A stretch of 64,000 bases of DNA. Source: Micromussa lordhowensis. Its lineage: Eukaryota; Cnidaria; Anthozoa; Scleractinia; Lobophylliidae. How positions within the stretch are numbered: position 1 is the stretch's first letter; each line of letters opens with the position of its first letter. The stretch spans positions 31,675,022 to 31,739,021 of the forward strand of contig OZ026596.1 of assembly GCA_964020085.1 (NCBI GenBank). The letters are read 5' to 3'. Positions 1 to 11,277 of the stretch are shown here, in pieces. A program made the position numbers and the translations under genes. A model generated the notes under the pieces. It saw nothing but the letters and a program-made list of their open reading frames with translations, was not told where the DNA came from and searched no databases.

Positions 1-301
1 ATTGATCTGCAAGATAATTTGGCTTTATCAACTGAGTTGATAATGTGAATTGGCCACTATGAAGAGATTCGAAAGATGACGTTTCGAGCGTTAGCCCTTT
101 GTCAGAGTGAATTGATTGATCGGCAATCCAGCAGGCCTACCATCAGGTCACCCCCCCCTCTTGCGTAGTAACTAAGGAGAATATACCCTTTTGTATTGAC
201 ATTGTACTAAACTATGGGCATTGCCACAAAAGGTGAAATCATGATTACCTTTGTTATCAGCATCTTCTCAAATTGTTTCCTTGTTGTTCTGTCAATGTCA
301 G

Positions 302-369
302 GCAGTTTGGTTTGGTTGTGATGTTGGCCAACACTTTGAAAGGAAGAGAGGAGCACTTCATCTTGATAT
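302..369 (+). CDS. BLMH: Bleomycin hydrolase, third-last exon (partial gene)
   Basis: Bleomycin hydrolase is a cytosolic papain-like cysteine aminopeptidase that forms hexamers. This 68-nt exon follows a TGTCAG acceptor and ends at AT|GTGAGT. It encodes AVWFGCDVGQHFERKRGALH plus LD, matching the conserved 'VWFGCDVG' segment of BLMH. It ends in phase 2, and the next exon at 1512 completes the codon and continues with HNYELAF, as the family does without a gap. The N-terminal exons, including the catalytic Cys, lie beyond the left edge of the window. Confidence 0.85.
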
Positions 370-519
370 GTGAGTTAATAAATATACATGTATAACCACA
401 TAGGGGATATAACACAGGAGCACAAAGACATGTATTTTATTTTGGAGTGGTAAAAACAATATTTACAATGCAGTGAGTGAAATATTACTTTCAGCATAAG
501 AAAATATGTTATGTAATAT

Positions 520-665
520 ATCAAACACGAGCGACAGTGTTTCATCGGGATATCCAAACACCGAGAAGAGAGTTGAAAATACGACTCGCAGCGGAGTATT
601 TTTGACGAAATTCGAGGTGTTTGGATAGCCCATGAAACACTGTCTCGAGTGTTTGATATATCTTC
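520..665. repeat. Fold-back (inverted repeat) element
   Basis: Two arms of about 50-60 nt read CACGAGCGACAGTGTTTCAT ... ATGAAACACTGTCTCGAGTG, with a short loop near 585-600. The sequence after the right arm, up to about 775, recurs at 19080-19265, so this is a dispersed non-autonomous element and not a local hairpin. It lies in a BLMH intron. Confidence 0.75.
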
Positions 666-1511
666 ACAATCGAAGCAAAAACTAAGGAGAAAATCGAGAG
701 GTAAAATCGTCAAAATCTATGCTAATTAATCAAAACCTCCTTCACGGTTGTGATTTTCTTTGTTTTAGCTTGATGAATTATTAATGAGTTTGAGAATTTT
801 ATTTTCAGTTTTTATTTGATTTTATTTTGACAAACAAAAATAGAATTAGAATACAATGATTAGTAAGTAAAACAAATTAATATACAACATTACAATGAAG
901 ATACAAAACTACAATATTACATGTATATATATTAAAAGATTGAAAACAAACTGGTAAGGGAACCTTATAAAAACCAGAGGGCTTGTTAGCTTAGGTCCCT
1001 CTCAAGAAACACCAGGTGACTAATTTAGGTAAAATAGAATTATTCATATCTTAATTCATAACTTTCTTTTTATATAAGATAGACAAACTTACTGTTTGCA
1101 TACACAACTGCGAGAAAGTGAGAAATGACATTATTAACAACTTCACTAGTAAGGATGTTGAAAAATTTTAATATGCCACGGGCGTCCTGAATGTAGTTTC
1201 ATATGAATGTTGCGAGTGGTGTATTTTCCAGTAAAACACTTGTGTCTATATATATTTAATAAATATAATCAAGACTTACTGTAAAGAGAATTGATAAGAA
1301 TTTGGTAAGCAGCAGATGGCAGAATTGGCCACAATATAATGTAGCTAAATTATTTTAATATTGAAACAGATTCTCCCAAGTTTTGTTATAAGAAATATAT
1401 AAAGACTAATAAGGAGAACTTGTATATTGATATATAGGCTTCAGGCTTGATTAAATACTTTCATGATTTGTCAATCCACTACTCACTTTCTTTGTTTTGT
1501 GTACTCCACAG

Positions 1512-1629
1512 TCATAACTATGAGTTGGCATTTAGTGTATCCATGTTGACTCTGGACAAAGCTCAGCGTCTGCTGTACGGTGACTCGCTTATGACGCATG
1601 CTATGGTGTTTACTGGATTTTCCTGGGAG
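1512..1629 (+). CDS. BLMH: Bleomycin hydrolase, penultimate exon with catalytic His
   Basis: The exon begins after a TACTCCACAG acceptor and ends at TGGGAG|GTGAGC in phase 0. It encodes HNYELAFSVSMLTLDKAQRL and then YGDSLMTHAMVFTGFSWE. 'SLMTHAM' is the BLMH block that holds the catalytic histidine of the papain-like triad. The downstream intron is 1630-6601, and all of TRIM-NHL lies inside it. Confidence 0.87.
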
Positions 1630-2240
1630 GTGAGCTCACTGCAGACAGAAAAGAGTCAAATTAATTAAAATTGTACAATTGTTAAAACTATCCGTATTAA
1701 TTAATTGTGAAAAGGATTTACTAACAGTGTAGATTTAAAACACTCATTAATATAGAATCAGAAAAGATTTTTTTAAAAACAGGTCTTTAAGAAATCCAGG
1801 TATAAAATAGATGAAAAAGATTTCGGAAAAGGTAAAATTAAAAAGGAGAAGAAAACGCCAATTTGCAAATGCCCAAACAGGAGTCAGACTGAAGCCTTTT
1901 CCAACTCGCGTGTGGGAGCATTGTAGTCGGCACAAAAAGCAAAAAAACCATCAAATTTCGCACAGAATCCTCAGCAGCGTTCGTTGGTTACTTAAATTGC
2001 ATCGTTAATTTCAGTTTTCCTTATGATGTGACGGCCGCTATGAATTAAGGTCAAAACCCGATCAGATTTGATTGATTTAAATTTTCAAGATTACAATAGC
2101 GTGACCTTTAAAACACAACAAACCCAGCAGGCGTGCATTAATTTATCATATTACACGACACAGTCGTGACGTTTATCAGTCTGATTTCTCGGAATCTGAA
2201 ATAATTGTCTCGCAACTGAGAGTCAACTGAGCGACGTGTC

Positions 2241-4271
2241 ATGATGGAGTCCCTTTTGAAAAACCTCAAGAAGCATCTTACTTGCTCAATTTGTCTCGAT
2301 ATCTACAACAAACCCAAGACTATCTCATGTCTTCACACATTTTGCCTCGAGTGTCTGGCAAATCATGCAAGAGCGAGCCACAGCCGACATGGGAAATTCA
2401 GATGCCCAGAGTGTCAGGCGCAAATCGATTTACCCGAAGGAAATAACTTCGACAGATTGCAGAGCAGTTTTTTCCACAACAGTCTGTTGGGTCTGCTTGC
2501 CGTGCGACGGAGTGGTGAGGGAAACAGCATAACTTGTTCGCAGTGTACATGTAGGAAGAACAGCTCTGAGATGTCCTATTGCTTTGACTGTGGACGATTT
2601 ATGTGCCCGGACTGTTTCGGCGCACATGAAATGCTTAAGGAATCTTTCGCAGGGCACAGAGTCACACCAGTGAACGAGTTTAAAGCAGAAGATTACGAGG
2701 CGTTGCTGAAGCGACAACCATTTTGTTCTCAAGAGTTTCACGAGAAGGAAATTACCCGATTCTTCTGCTTCTCTTGTGAAGCTTGTGTTTGCCATATTTG
2801 CATAGTCACGGATCACCAAAACCACGACATCGTTTTGCTCGACAAAGCTGCTCGTGACGAGAAACCCGACATCATGTCAGGCGCTGAAATGATCAAAGAA
2901 AAGATAACGGAGCTTCGTGAATTGATTCGACAATTTGAAAAAACGGCTTGTGAGCTGGAAAGGAATGTCGCAACTGCTAAACGTGGAGTCTCGCAAGCTG
3001 CAGGCCAAATGATCGCAGAAATTCGTGAGCGCGAGCGAGAGGCGATTATCTCTCTCGAGACGACACGCGTGACGAGACTCAAGAGAATTAACACCGCTAT
3101 AGAAGAAGCGCAGTCCCTGGTCAGACAAATGAACCAAGCGGTTGACTTTGCTAATAATTTGACACAGATAAGCTCCAGCTCGGATACCATGAGGGACAAA
3201 AAAACTTTGAAGCAGAGATTTGAAGAGCTTCGTGTAATTGAAGCTCCAAAACACAACGAGACATCTTTCGTCAAGTTTTCAATGGCTTCCCGCGCAGAAG
3301 GCTTGAAACTGGGTTTTATTGAGATTGTGGACAAGGCCGATGCAAATCGATCAAGACTTGAAGGACTGGATCAAACTCTTCAGGTTGGTGTAGAAGCAGA
3401 GTTTACGTTATTCCTCAAAACATCTGAAGGGAAGACGAGTAACCAGGCTGACCTTAAAGATCAAGTTGAAGTTCAGATAGAACCCGCTAAAGATGTCACC
3501 AATGTGATTGTTATTGAGAAAGAAGACGGTAATCTTCAAGTGAAGTTTACTCCGATAGTACCGGGCGCTTACAGCATTGAAGTGAAGATCAATGGCAATA
3601 CACTTCAAACCTGTCCTTTTAATACGCAGGTGAAAGAACGTGAGCTTGTTGTAGTCGGTAACTTGGAATTGAAATTCTTTCGAGGAGACAAGCCTAAAGC
3701 GTTATATGGAATCGCTGTTAACATGGAAGGCACTATGGTTGTTACAGATGTACAAGGACACTGTGTTTACGTTTTCGACAAAGAAGGCAACTGTTTAAGG
3801 AAAATTGGTAGCAAAGGAGAAAAATCTGGACAATTTCACCAACCACATCGCGTTTCGTTTTTCAACGACAACGAGATTCTAATTGCAGATTGCAGGAATA
3901 ATAGAATACAGCAATTGAATATCGAGACAGGAGCTGTAGTGAAAACCTTTGGAAAGCAGGGTGTAGGAATAGGAGAGTTTCGGTATCCAGCAGATGTATG
4001 TTTGGATGATGAAGGACGCATTGTTGTAGCCGATTACCACAATCACAGGATACAAGTGATATCCAAGGAGGGCGAAACTCAGTCCGTATTTGGAGACAGT
4101 GGTCCGGAGAAACTGAGCCATCCAATTGGGTGCATTCCTGTTAAAAACATGATTTTTGTGTCAGATGACTCGAATCACTGCATTTTGATCGGTCAGGAAC
4201 CTTTTTGTTCAAGTTTGGGAAACAAGGGAATCAAGATGGACAATTTAATCGGCCTCATCTCATGCACCTAG
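2241..4271 (+). CDS. TRIM-NHL (TRIM2/3/71-like) E3 ubiquitin ligase, intronless, truncated by frameshift
   Basis: Single open frame of 676 codons that starts at the first of two ATGs (MMESLL). Domains run in the TRIM-NHL order. RING C3HC4 uses C15, C18, C30, H32, C35, C38, C55 and C58. B-box 1 spans about 97-150 (CSQCTC...CFDC...CPDC). B-box 2 spans about 160-203 (CSQEFHEK...CFSCE...CHIC...DHQNHD). A coiled coil covers about 205-330. A filamin/IG-FLMN domain covers about 375-470, ending PGAYSIEVKINGNTLQTCPF. NHL repeats start at about 480 (YGIAV...VTDVQGHCVYVFDKEG). Family members are E3 ligases and RNA or cargo adaptors; a specific target is not inferable here. The frame leaves the NHL register at about 4183-4186 and stops at 4269-4271. 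The NHL coding continues in another frame to 4456. The whole gene lies in the BLMH last intron on the same strand. Confidence 0.85.
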   Translation: MMESLLKNLKKHLTCSICLDIYNKPKTISCLHTFCLECLANHARASHSRHGKFRCPECQAQIDLPEGNNFDRLQSSFFHNSLLGLLAVRRSGEGNSITCSQCTCRKNSSEMSYCFDCGRFMCPDCFGAHEMLKESFAGHRVTPVNEFKAEDYEALLKRQPFCSQEFHEKEITRFFCFSCEACVCHICIVTDHQNHDIVLLDKAARDEKPDIMSGAEMIKEKITELRELIRQFEKTACELERNVATAKRGVSQAAGQMIAEIREREREAIISLETTRVTRLKRINTAIEEAQSLVRQMNQAVDFANNLTQISSSSDTMRDKKTLKQRFEELRVIEAPKHNETSFVKFSMASRAEGLKLGFIEIVDKADANRSRLEGLDQTLQVGVEAEFTLFLKTSEGKTSNQADLKDQVEVQIEPAKDVTNVIVIEKEDGNLQVKFTPIVPGAYSIEVKINGNTLQTCPFNTQVKERELVVVGNLELKFFRGDKPKALYGIAVNMEGTMVVTDVQGHCVYVFDKEGNCLRKIGSKGEKSGQFHQPHRVSFFNDNEILIADCRNNRIQQLNIETGAVVKTFGKQGVGIGEFRYPADVCLDDEGRIVVADYHNHRIQVISKEGETQSVFGDSGPEKLSHPIGCIPVKNMIFVSDDSNHCILIGQEPFCSSLGNKGIKMDNLIGLISCT

Positions 4272-4456
4272 ACAGTTTCGATAATCTTCTCGTATGTGAT
4301 AGCGGAAATGATCGAGTTCAGCAATTTTCTTTAGACGGTCGCTTCATGGGTAAAAGTAACGCTGTTTTACGAGGTCCTGTTGGAATAACAACAGCACCAG
4401 ATGGACGTTTTCTCGTGACTAGTTACACAGATAATAAAGTATATATATTGAACTAG
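4187..4456 (+). CDS. TRIM-NHL C-terminal NHL repeats, shifted frame
   Basis: After the T run at 4183-4186, the NHL pattern resumes in a different frame: FDRSGTFLFKFGKQGNQDGQ, then LLVCDSGNDRVQQFSLDGRF and VGITTAPDGRFLVTSYTDNK, ending ...VYILN at the TAG (4454-4456). These are the last two blades of a six-bladed NHL propeller. The shift equals one missing T in the homopolymer, so this is either a real inactivating allele or pseudogene, or a base-calling error. An intron here is unlikely because the two frames abut with no lost residues. Confidence 0.75.
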   Translation, partial: DRSGTFLFKFGKQGNQDGQFNRPHLMHLDSFDNLLVCDSGNDRVQQFSLDGRFMGKSNAVLRGPVGITTAPDGRFLVTSYTDNKVYILN

Positions 4457-5663
4457 GTGCTTCAATTGTCGTTAGTTTTTGAAATTCACGAACAATTTCT
4501 TTATTTGGTGTTAACAATATATGACGTCATGTTTCTATGGTGACGTAACCCTCACCGCGTTACAAGGTGAACAAAAGTCGTAATTGTCAACAGACCAAAT
4601 TGAGTTATAAGGGTGTCTTTATATATGATCTGTTATGTTACATTTGTTGCCCGCGAAGGGTAATTTAATATTCGTGCAAAAAATATTAAGGTATTGATAC
4701 TTTTTTCTTTTAATTTGTCAGCCTAGAGTTTTCAAAACGGATTGTCTGTTGACACAAAATTAATTTAGGTGAAGCCCTATAGTATAGTCATGTATAACTT
4801 ATATTTTTAGCACCAAAAGCACCGAAAGAAACTGTTATTACTTGTATTTCTGAGAAGATTCATTGTTGTTTGGTTAGTGCCATAGAAAAACTGACATTTG
4901 ATACGCGATTGTGAAACAGTTTTAACATTGTAAGATTCACTTTTTGTAAACCTTTGTTCCCTAAAAGCGAAAGCCGAAAGGACGAGCGAGTCGAACTCAG
5001 TGAACTATACTGCACTTTTGGTCGTTTTTTGACACTTTGTAAAATAGAGAGATTTCAACATTTCATCGTGAGAAATGAAGTTTTAGACTGTAAGGTGTGT
5101 TTTTTTTATGACTTGGTCTAGCTAGTTTCGGATGTCGTAGAAACTCTTCTTCTGCCATCATAAGCGGGGTTTTGTGAAGTTAGAATTTGCGTCGCGAAGG
5201 AAGTGCTCAGTCATTCTCGATTCTCAGTCAGTGTAGCAGTGTCTGTAAATATTCTTAGAGTTATTGATACTGTCATAAGTGATGACATTAGACAAAGTTA
5301 CATTACATTTGATAACACGATGTGTGGTTTGTTTTTTGCTGTACGTCTGTGGAGTTTTTGTAGGATTCAGTATCTGTCCAACAACGGTAGCTCAGATGAG
5401 ACCTGTTAGCGCATGTGATGTTTTCGGATAAGCGGGCTCTGCGCTGAGTCAATTTGGCCAGTAATGTGACCGCGTCTTCAGTCTTCCAGCCTCCGGTTGC
5501 CAAAGGAGGTCTGGATGGTGTTTACCTGGTAGCTGAGAATTGGTCCAAATTATAACTCTCAGCTGAGGAATGACGCGGTTTGTAAGTAGCAGCTGAGATC
5601 CAAGATATGCAAAATTTACTCATACCTGATGTGGGTTCAAATTTTAACCGGATGGCTGATAGT

Positions 5664-5755
5664 CTTCTCCGCAGCCGTTATTAGGGTCGTCACGCAACGC
5701 TTCTCCCCCACTAGAAACGTTGCGTGACGACCCTAATAACGGCTGCGGGGGAGAC
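5664..5755. repeat. Near-perfect palindrome in BLMH last intron
   Basis: The arm GCAGCCGTTATTAGGGTCGT (continuing CACGCAACG) at 5671-5699 is matched by its reverse complement at 5718-5747, with a loop of about 18 nt. Arm divergence is minimal, which suggests a recent fold-back MITE. It lies between the TRIM gene and the BLMH terminal exon. Confidence 0.8.
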
Positions 5756-6601
5756 TAGATGGCTGAGAAATGGTCCAAAATTTAACTGACACGCCCATCC
5801 AGATCTTAGCTTTTCAACAGGTGGATAATGCTATCCAATGAATGAGTGTTAACAAAACCAACTACGACCTCCACTGGATAGAGACCTGTCTGGTGGATTT
5901 TGTTATCCACATCATGCGATCATTTTTTTTTCAACTAGGTTGAATAACTCAAACTTTATTTTTCACTAATAGAAAGCAACTCCAATGGCCAACGAACAGT
6001 GTGAGATCACGATCATGCAGCACGACGATCTCAATATGTTTTCTTCAAGTGGATCTTCGTTGAAGTTCATCCACGTGATGAGAACAACAAAATCCTGAAC
6101 GCGTCCTTTCCCCAGATATTCAAGTTACCAGCTTCGTCAAAATGTTTCACATTCAAAAGCCTATAAACTCGATCAGTTCTGTGGATTATTTTTGCTTCGA
6201 CCAGTTTTCTTTAAAGTCAGTTATTTTTCTACCTTTCTGTTCTACATGTACACTTTCTAAGCGTCGGATTAGTGTATATTGACGTTTGGCGCGATGGAGA
6301 TTGAGAGTAAAAACTGGAGGCGGGAAGCGCCATGACAGAAATTGTAACAGCGGAATATGTGGGATAAAAATACTTAGGCGGGACCAGGATTGAGTTTAAA
6401 GTAGTGGCGGGATGCAAGAGTAAAAAGAGCTATGTTGGACCCTCTGTTCAAATAATTAGAGTGAAAGACTACTTAGGGTTGAAGAACAATAGAATATTAG
6501 ATGTAGAATCCCTTCAGAAGCCTTGCTCTGTTTTGTCAGTAAACAAAGAAAGGACAAAAGCCTGAAAAATTCCCATCTCTTTGTCTTGTTTTTATCTGTA
6601 G

Positions 6602-6913
6602 GAAGACACGACAAGTGGCGAAACTGAAACTCCAAATCCAGCGGAAGGTGACGCGATACAGCCGGAAGTCAAGAGCACCAAATGGCGTGTGGAGAATTCC
6701 TGGGGTGAGGAGAAAGATAAGCCAGGTTACCTGATGATGACAGACAGCTGGTTCACAGAATTTGTTTATGAAGTTGTTGTGGACAAAAAATATGTCCCTG
6801 CTGACGTAATTGCCGTACTGGACCAGGAACCTAAAGTACTACCAGCCTGGGACCCCATGGGGTCACTGGCGTGTATTTTGTGCGAAAAAGGGGACCATCA
6901 AGCTCAATTGTGA
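6602..6913 (+). CDS. BLMH: Bleomycin hydrolase, last exon with catalytic Asn
   Basis: This terminal exon starts after a TTATCTGTAG acceptor, in phase with the exon ending at 1629. It opens with a polar linker (EDTTSGETETPNPAEGDA), longer than the matching loop in vertebrates. It then reads KWRVENSWGEEKDKPGYLMM, where the Asn of 'VENSWG' is the third catalytic residue, and continues with FVYEVVVDKKYVPADV and VLPAWDPMGSLA. Family members normally end at about this point, because the C-terminal arm lies in the active site. Here the frame runs on for CILCEKGDHQAQL before the TGA at 6911-6913. A splice donor at GGC|GTGTAT inside the extension is an alternative explanation. Confidence 0.9.
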   Translation, partial: EDTTSGETETPNPAEGDAIQPEVKSTKWRVENSWGEEKDKPGYLMMTDSWFTEFVYEVVVDKKYVPADVIAVLDQEPKVLPAWDPMGSLACILCEKGDHQAQL

Positions 6914-7268
6914 CCTATTAATATTTGAAATATTGCAATTCATATTTTTATGTAGCCAAAAGTAAAAGGGGGAATTCTTTTTAATTGTTCTTAAGGGTAT
7001 TCTAAGGGTTTTCAATTTGTATCAGCTAGTGTTTATGTATTCCACTTAAGCACCTGAGTGCACGAAAGTTATCATGTCAAAAACGCAAAAAGTGAAAATC
7101 ACTGTGTGTACAAGAATACAATTAATATCTTTTTTCCAAATTTGAGTTGAGACAAGAAAAGGACAAAAACAGCTCTTTGCTGCCTTTTCTGAAAAGAACG
7201 CTTAGTCTGTCGTTTACACCTGTGACCATTTTTGCTTATTTATTTTCTTATTAATTTTGTGCAGATCA

Positions 7269-7274
7269 AATAAA
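7269..7274 (+). terminator. AATAAA poly(A) signal, probably BLMH
   Basis: A canonical AATAAA lies 356 nt after the BLMH stop, with a GT/T-rich stretch just after it (AAAAAAGTGTGCTTC...GTGTGTC). It is the first well-placed signal downstream of the gene. The cleavage site itself cannot be seen from sequence alone. Confidence 0.5.
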
Positions 7275-8082
7275 AAAGTGTGCTTCACAGTGTGTCATTC
7301 ACTTGTCTTTCGTTTATCTGAACCTGTTCACGCAAACTGGTTTCAATTGGAGATTCTGTCCAAAAATCAGAAGGAAGCGGAAAGAACGCGCTAGAGGAAA
7401 CGGCCACGCGCGCAAATGAGTCCTCGCGCGTACTTTCACGTCGCACTTCACGGACTGCGTCAAAAGCAACATTTTTGCGATGTTCACACTGGACTAGTCT
7501 CAAAGTGATTCCGTTCGAGAGTGCTTCATCTTCGTCTACACCTGATTGGCTCATTGCTTCACTAGCGGACCGCTCTGGTGTGAACTGACAGTCATAAAAG
7601 AGAAAGCTCCGACTGAGTTAACATACACTGTACCAGTTGTGCGTTTTTTAAAAATTCCTTTCTATATACTCTTGTATTGTTCTTTTCTATTAAAGCGCTG
7701 GCCGTCTAGTGCCCCGCGGACGGTAAAGAGGACAAAAAACAAAAAAAATACCGAGAAAGATTTTGCGGAGCTTCGGAAAATCAGTTTTTAGATCCGAATA
7801 TTTGCGGCGTTTTTCGAGAGCTTTTCGGGCTAACTTTCGGGCCCGAGCAGTTTTCGGGATTTTTTGAGAAAAGCACACCTTCCCAATCCTTGCGTCTTAG
7901 TACAAGGCTCTAGGCTATAGATTTCCTAAACAAAGCTCTTGTTGAACGCTATCACAGCGTCTTGTTACTTGCAGGGTTTGTGTTAATCTAGTCAGGAAAA
8001 ACTAAACCAAAAAGCGGATAATTTTCTGTGTTGCTTTTTTTACCTCTGATTCAAAACGAGTCCTGGTACAAAGAATTTTTGA
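7275..8082. other. Intergenic, nothing recognised
   Basis: No convincing coding frame, RNA gene or repeat structure was seen. The open frames here are short, overlap on both strands and show no domain signature. Confidence 0.4.
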
Positions 8083-8215
8083 TATTCAATTCAATTCAAT
8101 TCAATTTTTATTTCTATAATTTTGAATTTTACAATTTAAAGGATTACACAAACCGCATATAGCAAAGCTAATCGAGGGGGTTGTGCTATTTACAATCATT
8201 TTTAGCAAAAAGTGA
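8083..8215 (-). mobile_element. LINE 3' end with (ATTGA)n tail, minus strand
   Basis: Four to five tandem ATTCA/ATTGA pentamers at 8083-8106 are followed on the + strand by TTTTTATTTC and an A/T-rich stretch. Read on the minus strand, this is an AAATA... 3' UTR ending in a pentamer microsatellite, the usual 3' end of CR1/jockey-type retrotransposons. No coding part remains. Confidence 0.5.
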
Positions 8216-8264
8216 TTTTAAACAGGTAAGCTAAATAAATAAGATAAAAAAGTACATAGGCACA

Positions 8265-8600
8265 CACATTAAACAATTATTGGATGAGGTTGAGCATGAT
8301 ATCATGAATTATCAAAACCGAGGTCTGTGTTATCTGCCGAAGCCGAAGGCTGAAGCAGATAACACAGACACGAGGTTTTGATAATTCATGATATCATACG
8401 AAAACCGAATTCAATAATTGTTTTATTATACATTTACACATATAATTCATCCTCAGAAACAGAAGCGAAGCGTTCAGCCATTCTGTTTCTGAGGAGAACA
8501 CTCCAAGGGGCTTAGTAACCAGGCAGACGTTGAACTTGACATGAGAAATGCAATATCTGCAGCAGATATTGCATTTATCATGTCAAGTTCACAAGCTATT
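8265..8600. repeat. Composite of three inverted repeats
   Basis: The main palindrome at 8294-8397 has arms beginning GCATGATATCATGAATTATC and a short loop, with flanking ACAATTATTG/CAATAATTGT extending the arms. A second small hairpin at 8451-8494 pairs CCTCAGAAACAGAA with TTCTGTTTCTGAGG. A third at 8530-8592 pairs TGAACTTGACATGA with TCATGTCAAGTTCA around GCAATATCTGC/GCAGATATTGC. The whole looks like one or more fold-back MITEs. Confidence 0.7.
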
Positions 8601-10300
8601 GTGAATTGATTGAATGCTCTCGACCAATAAGATTTTTCATAGTAAGTCTGATGTATAATAATAACAGATAGCTAGCGTTTACATGGATTGGTCAAGAACT
8701 GATAAAAAAGAAAATCACAATAGCTAGAGTTTAATTAATGATATACAAATAAGCTAAGCTGAAGTCCATTGCAAGGCATCGTGCAACTAAAACTCATTTC
8801 CCCTGATATGGATATGCAACGGGACTCTTTAAAAACAACTTGTAAAAGAGCTATTCAGTTGAAAAAATTCTCTGCAACCTCACGATGAAACTCCCACGTG
8901 CAAATCGTTCAGGTGTGATTTTTTTCCAGCGTCGTGCATCTTATTTGCATTTTATTCTTTCGTTCCTCGTGGTTAAGAAGGTTTGACTTCTTTGACGGAA
9001 GGAAACTTCTATCAAAATGGAGGAAAACACAGTGAAAGCTGCTAGCACAAAGCTAAAGGGATTTTGGAGTGTGTTTTATTTAAGACCTGATACGGACCAA
9101 CTCTTCAATACCCGGTATATCCTGTTTCGGAGGCTGAAGTAAACGGTAAGAGCAGTTTAGTTGTGGGAAATAGCGAGAGTGCACTCGTAGCAAATTGCGC
9201 TGTGTTTACTGAAAAGAAGAAAACGAACCGTAAATAATAATAGCTACCAACGCAAATAATGTTAAAGCATGATTTTTTAGTGGATGTGAATTTTTTTGCA
9301 AAGGCCAGATCTTGGGCAAAATTACTCTTACATTTGTTTCCAGTGACGACGTTCCTTGGCGCAACCGAAAATCTCAGTTGTGTAGTATATTAGGGCCGAA
9401 TATAAAGAAACTAGAGATGCAAGTCTTCTTCGTTAAGTATTTTTTTGAAACTATATGGTAAGATAAAGAACCCAGTTACATTAACTCATTGCTTTTCTCT
9501 TTTTAGGTGAAGTTCTATTGAAGCAACACCTTGATTAAGCTTGGCGGGAACAAAGCACAAGATTCAGTATGTGAAGGTATGTTTTCGCGTCCTGAAATAA
9601 AAGTAGTCTCACGATATGTACATGTGACTGCTGTTTACATTATATTAGAAGATACTTAAACGCTAAAAATCAAACCAAGAGTACAAAGCTGAAATCCAGA
9701 AGAATTTTCTTAATCCATCATCATGCCTGCATCATTTCTTCTTCGTCTGGAAGAGTGCTAAAGGGAATCACGACTAAAAAACAATTTAAGCTATGAAGTG
9801 TAATTTGTGACTCTCGCGTCGCAAAATGATCGGAAATGTAAGCAACAGCTCTACAGAAGATTTTGCGAAAGAACCGTGCACATTAGGCCGGAATATGCGT
9901 TGGAAACGATCAGAAGCATGAACACATTTCTCTGTCCATATTTATTTCTCATGTCCGTGGTTATTTCAAACTTATATTTCAAAATTACTGAGACACAAAG
10001 GACCAAACCTGGAGGAGAAAGGGGTGAAGAATTTTAGGGACCAAAATTTGACAAATTTAAAATCTATCGAGAAACCGGTTGGCTGTGCCAATATATGGTT
10101 GTGATTTGACACTTCTATAATGACTGTGCTCAAACAAAATTTTGAAATTTTCTTTTAATGCGATTTCTTTTCACAATAATGTTTCTGCCACTACATATAT
10201 TTATACAGTTTCAACGTCATATTTTTACATTCTATTTTTACTTTCGATTTTTCGCGATCCTATTATTGCTTTCAGGAGCTCCAAATTTTTAAAAAAGACG
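8601..10300. other. Intergenic, nothing recognised
   Basis: The sequence is A/T-rich with only short frames and no codon or domain signal. I see no repeat that matches elsewhere in the window. Confidence 0.4.
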
Positions 10301-10312
10301 AACTGGTGTTGC

Positions 10313-10700
10313 AGTGATATATGTACCCCCGTGATATGTGTATCCCTGGTGGGGATACACAAAACACTGAATTGAAATTTATATCGAGATCCATTTGGTA
10401 TTCAAGTTTAAATTCATTATATCCTGCTCGCAGAGCACCAGCAGCCCAAACACAATTCCACCAGCAGATACGTAAGCTATTTGAGCTATAAAAATTGAGA
10501 TTTGTGTTTCAGTCGGTTTGTATTTTTCGTTCGTCCTGTAAGCGACCAGACGACGAAGAGGATATTGTTTGTTCTTAAGTGGTCGGGGAAGGGGGTAGGG
10601 GATTCACATATCACTGGCCACCATTTTGGAGGGGATACACATATCACTAGTGATATGTGTGCGGGGTTACACATATCACGGGGGTACACATTATCACTGC
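10313..10700. repeat. Element bordered by GTGATATGTGTACCCC-type repeats
   Basis: Variants of 'ccccgtgatatgtgtatccc' occur at about 10327-10360, and again in both orientations at 10608-10700 (ggatacacatatcactagtgatatgtgtg...acacatatcacgggggtacac). The paired inverted ends about 370 nt apart look like a non-autonomous DNA element. The open frames inside it are made of these repeats. Confidence 0.5.
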
Positions 10701-11277
10701 GACACCGGTTTTATTTGAATAACGACTCCCTGCGTTTATTCAAGTGTACTTCAATATGTCTGTCCAAAATCTTGCTGAATCTACAACAAAATAGGACAGT
10801 TTGTGTTATTCGCTATAATGGTTATATCAAAGCTCTGCTGTGTGCGCAACCACATTCTCAAAGCAGGAATCAATTTGCTATGCAAAACGTGTTTGATGTG
10901 TTTTTAATGTTTGGCAGGTTATAGAGTTTTGAAAATACCTTTCAACTTAGATTCGGTCAGATATATCAAAGCTTTGCTGAGTACCGGGAACCACATTCTC
11001 AAAGCAGGAATCAATTTGCTATTCAAAATTTGACAAAATACCGACGTAGTTTAGGTGCTCGATGACCGATATTCTTCCATTTCTTTCGAATTCTCTGAAG
11101 ATTTTTTGAACAAACTAAAATCCAGGGGAATCCTTGTTTTCTCCAACAACATGACTGCTCTAAGGTGAACGCCTAGATGTCATTATTTTATTTTTATTTT
11201 GCAAATTGGAGATCGAGTAAGCGAAGCCACGTTAATGTAAATGTTCTCCTAGGTTCCTTTCACTTCGTTTAAACTAA

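Noticed and set aside
2813..3334. 173-codon minus-strand frame across the TRIM gene
   Set aside because: It is a shadow frame opposite the coiled-coil coding sequence, with no domain or splice support.
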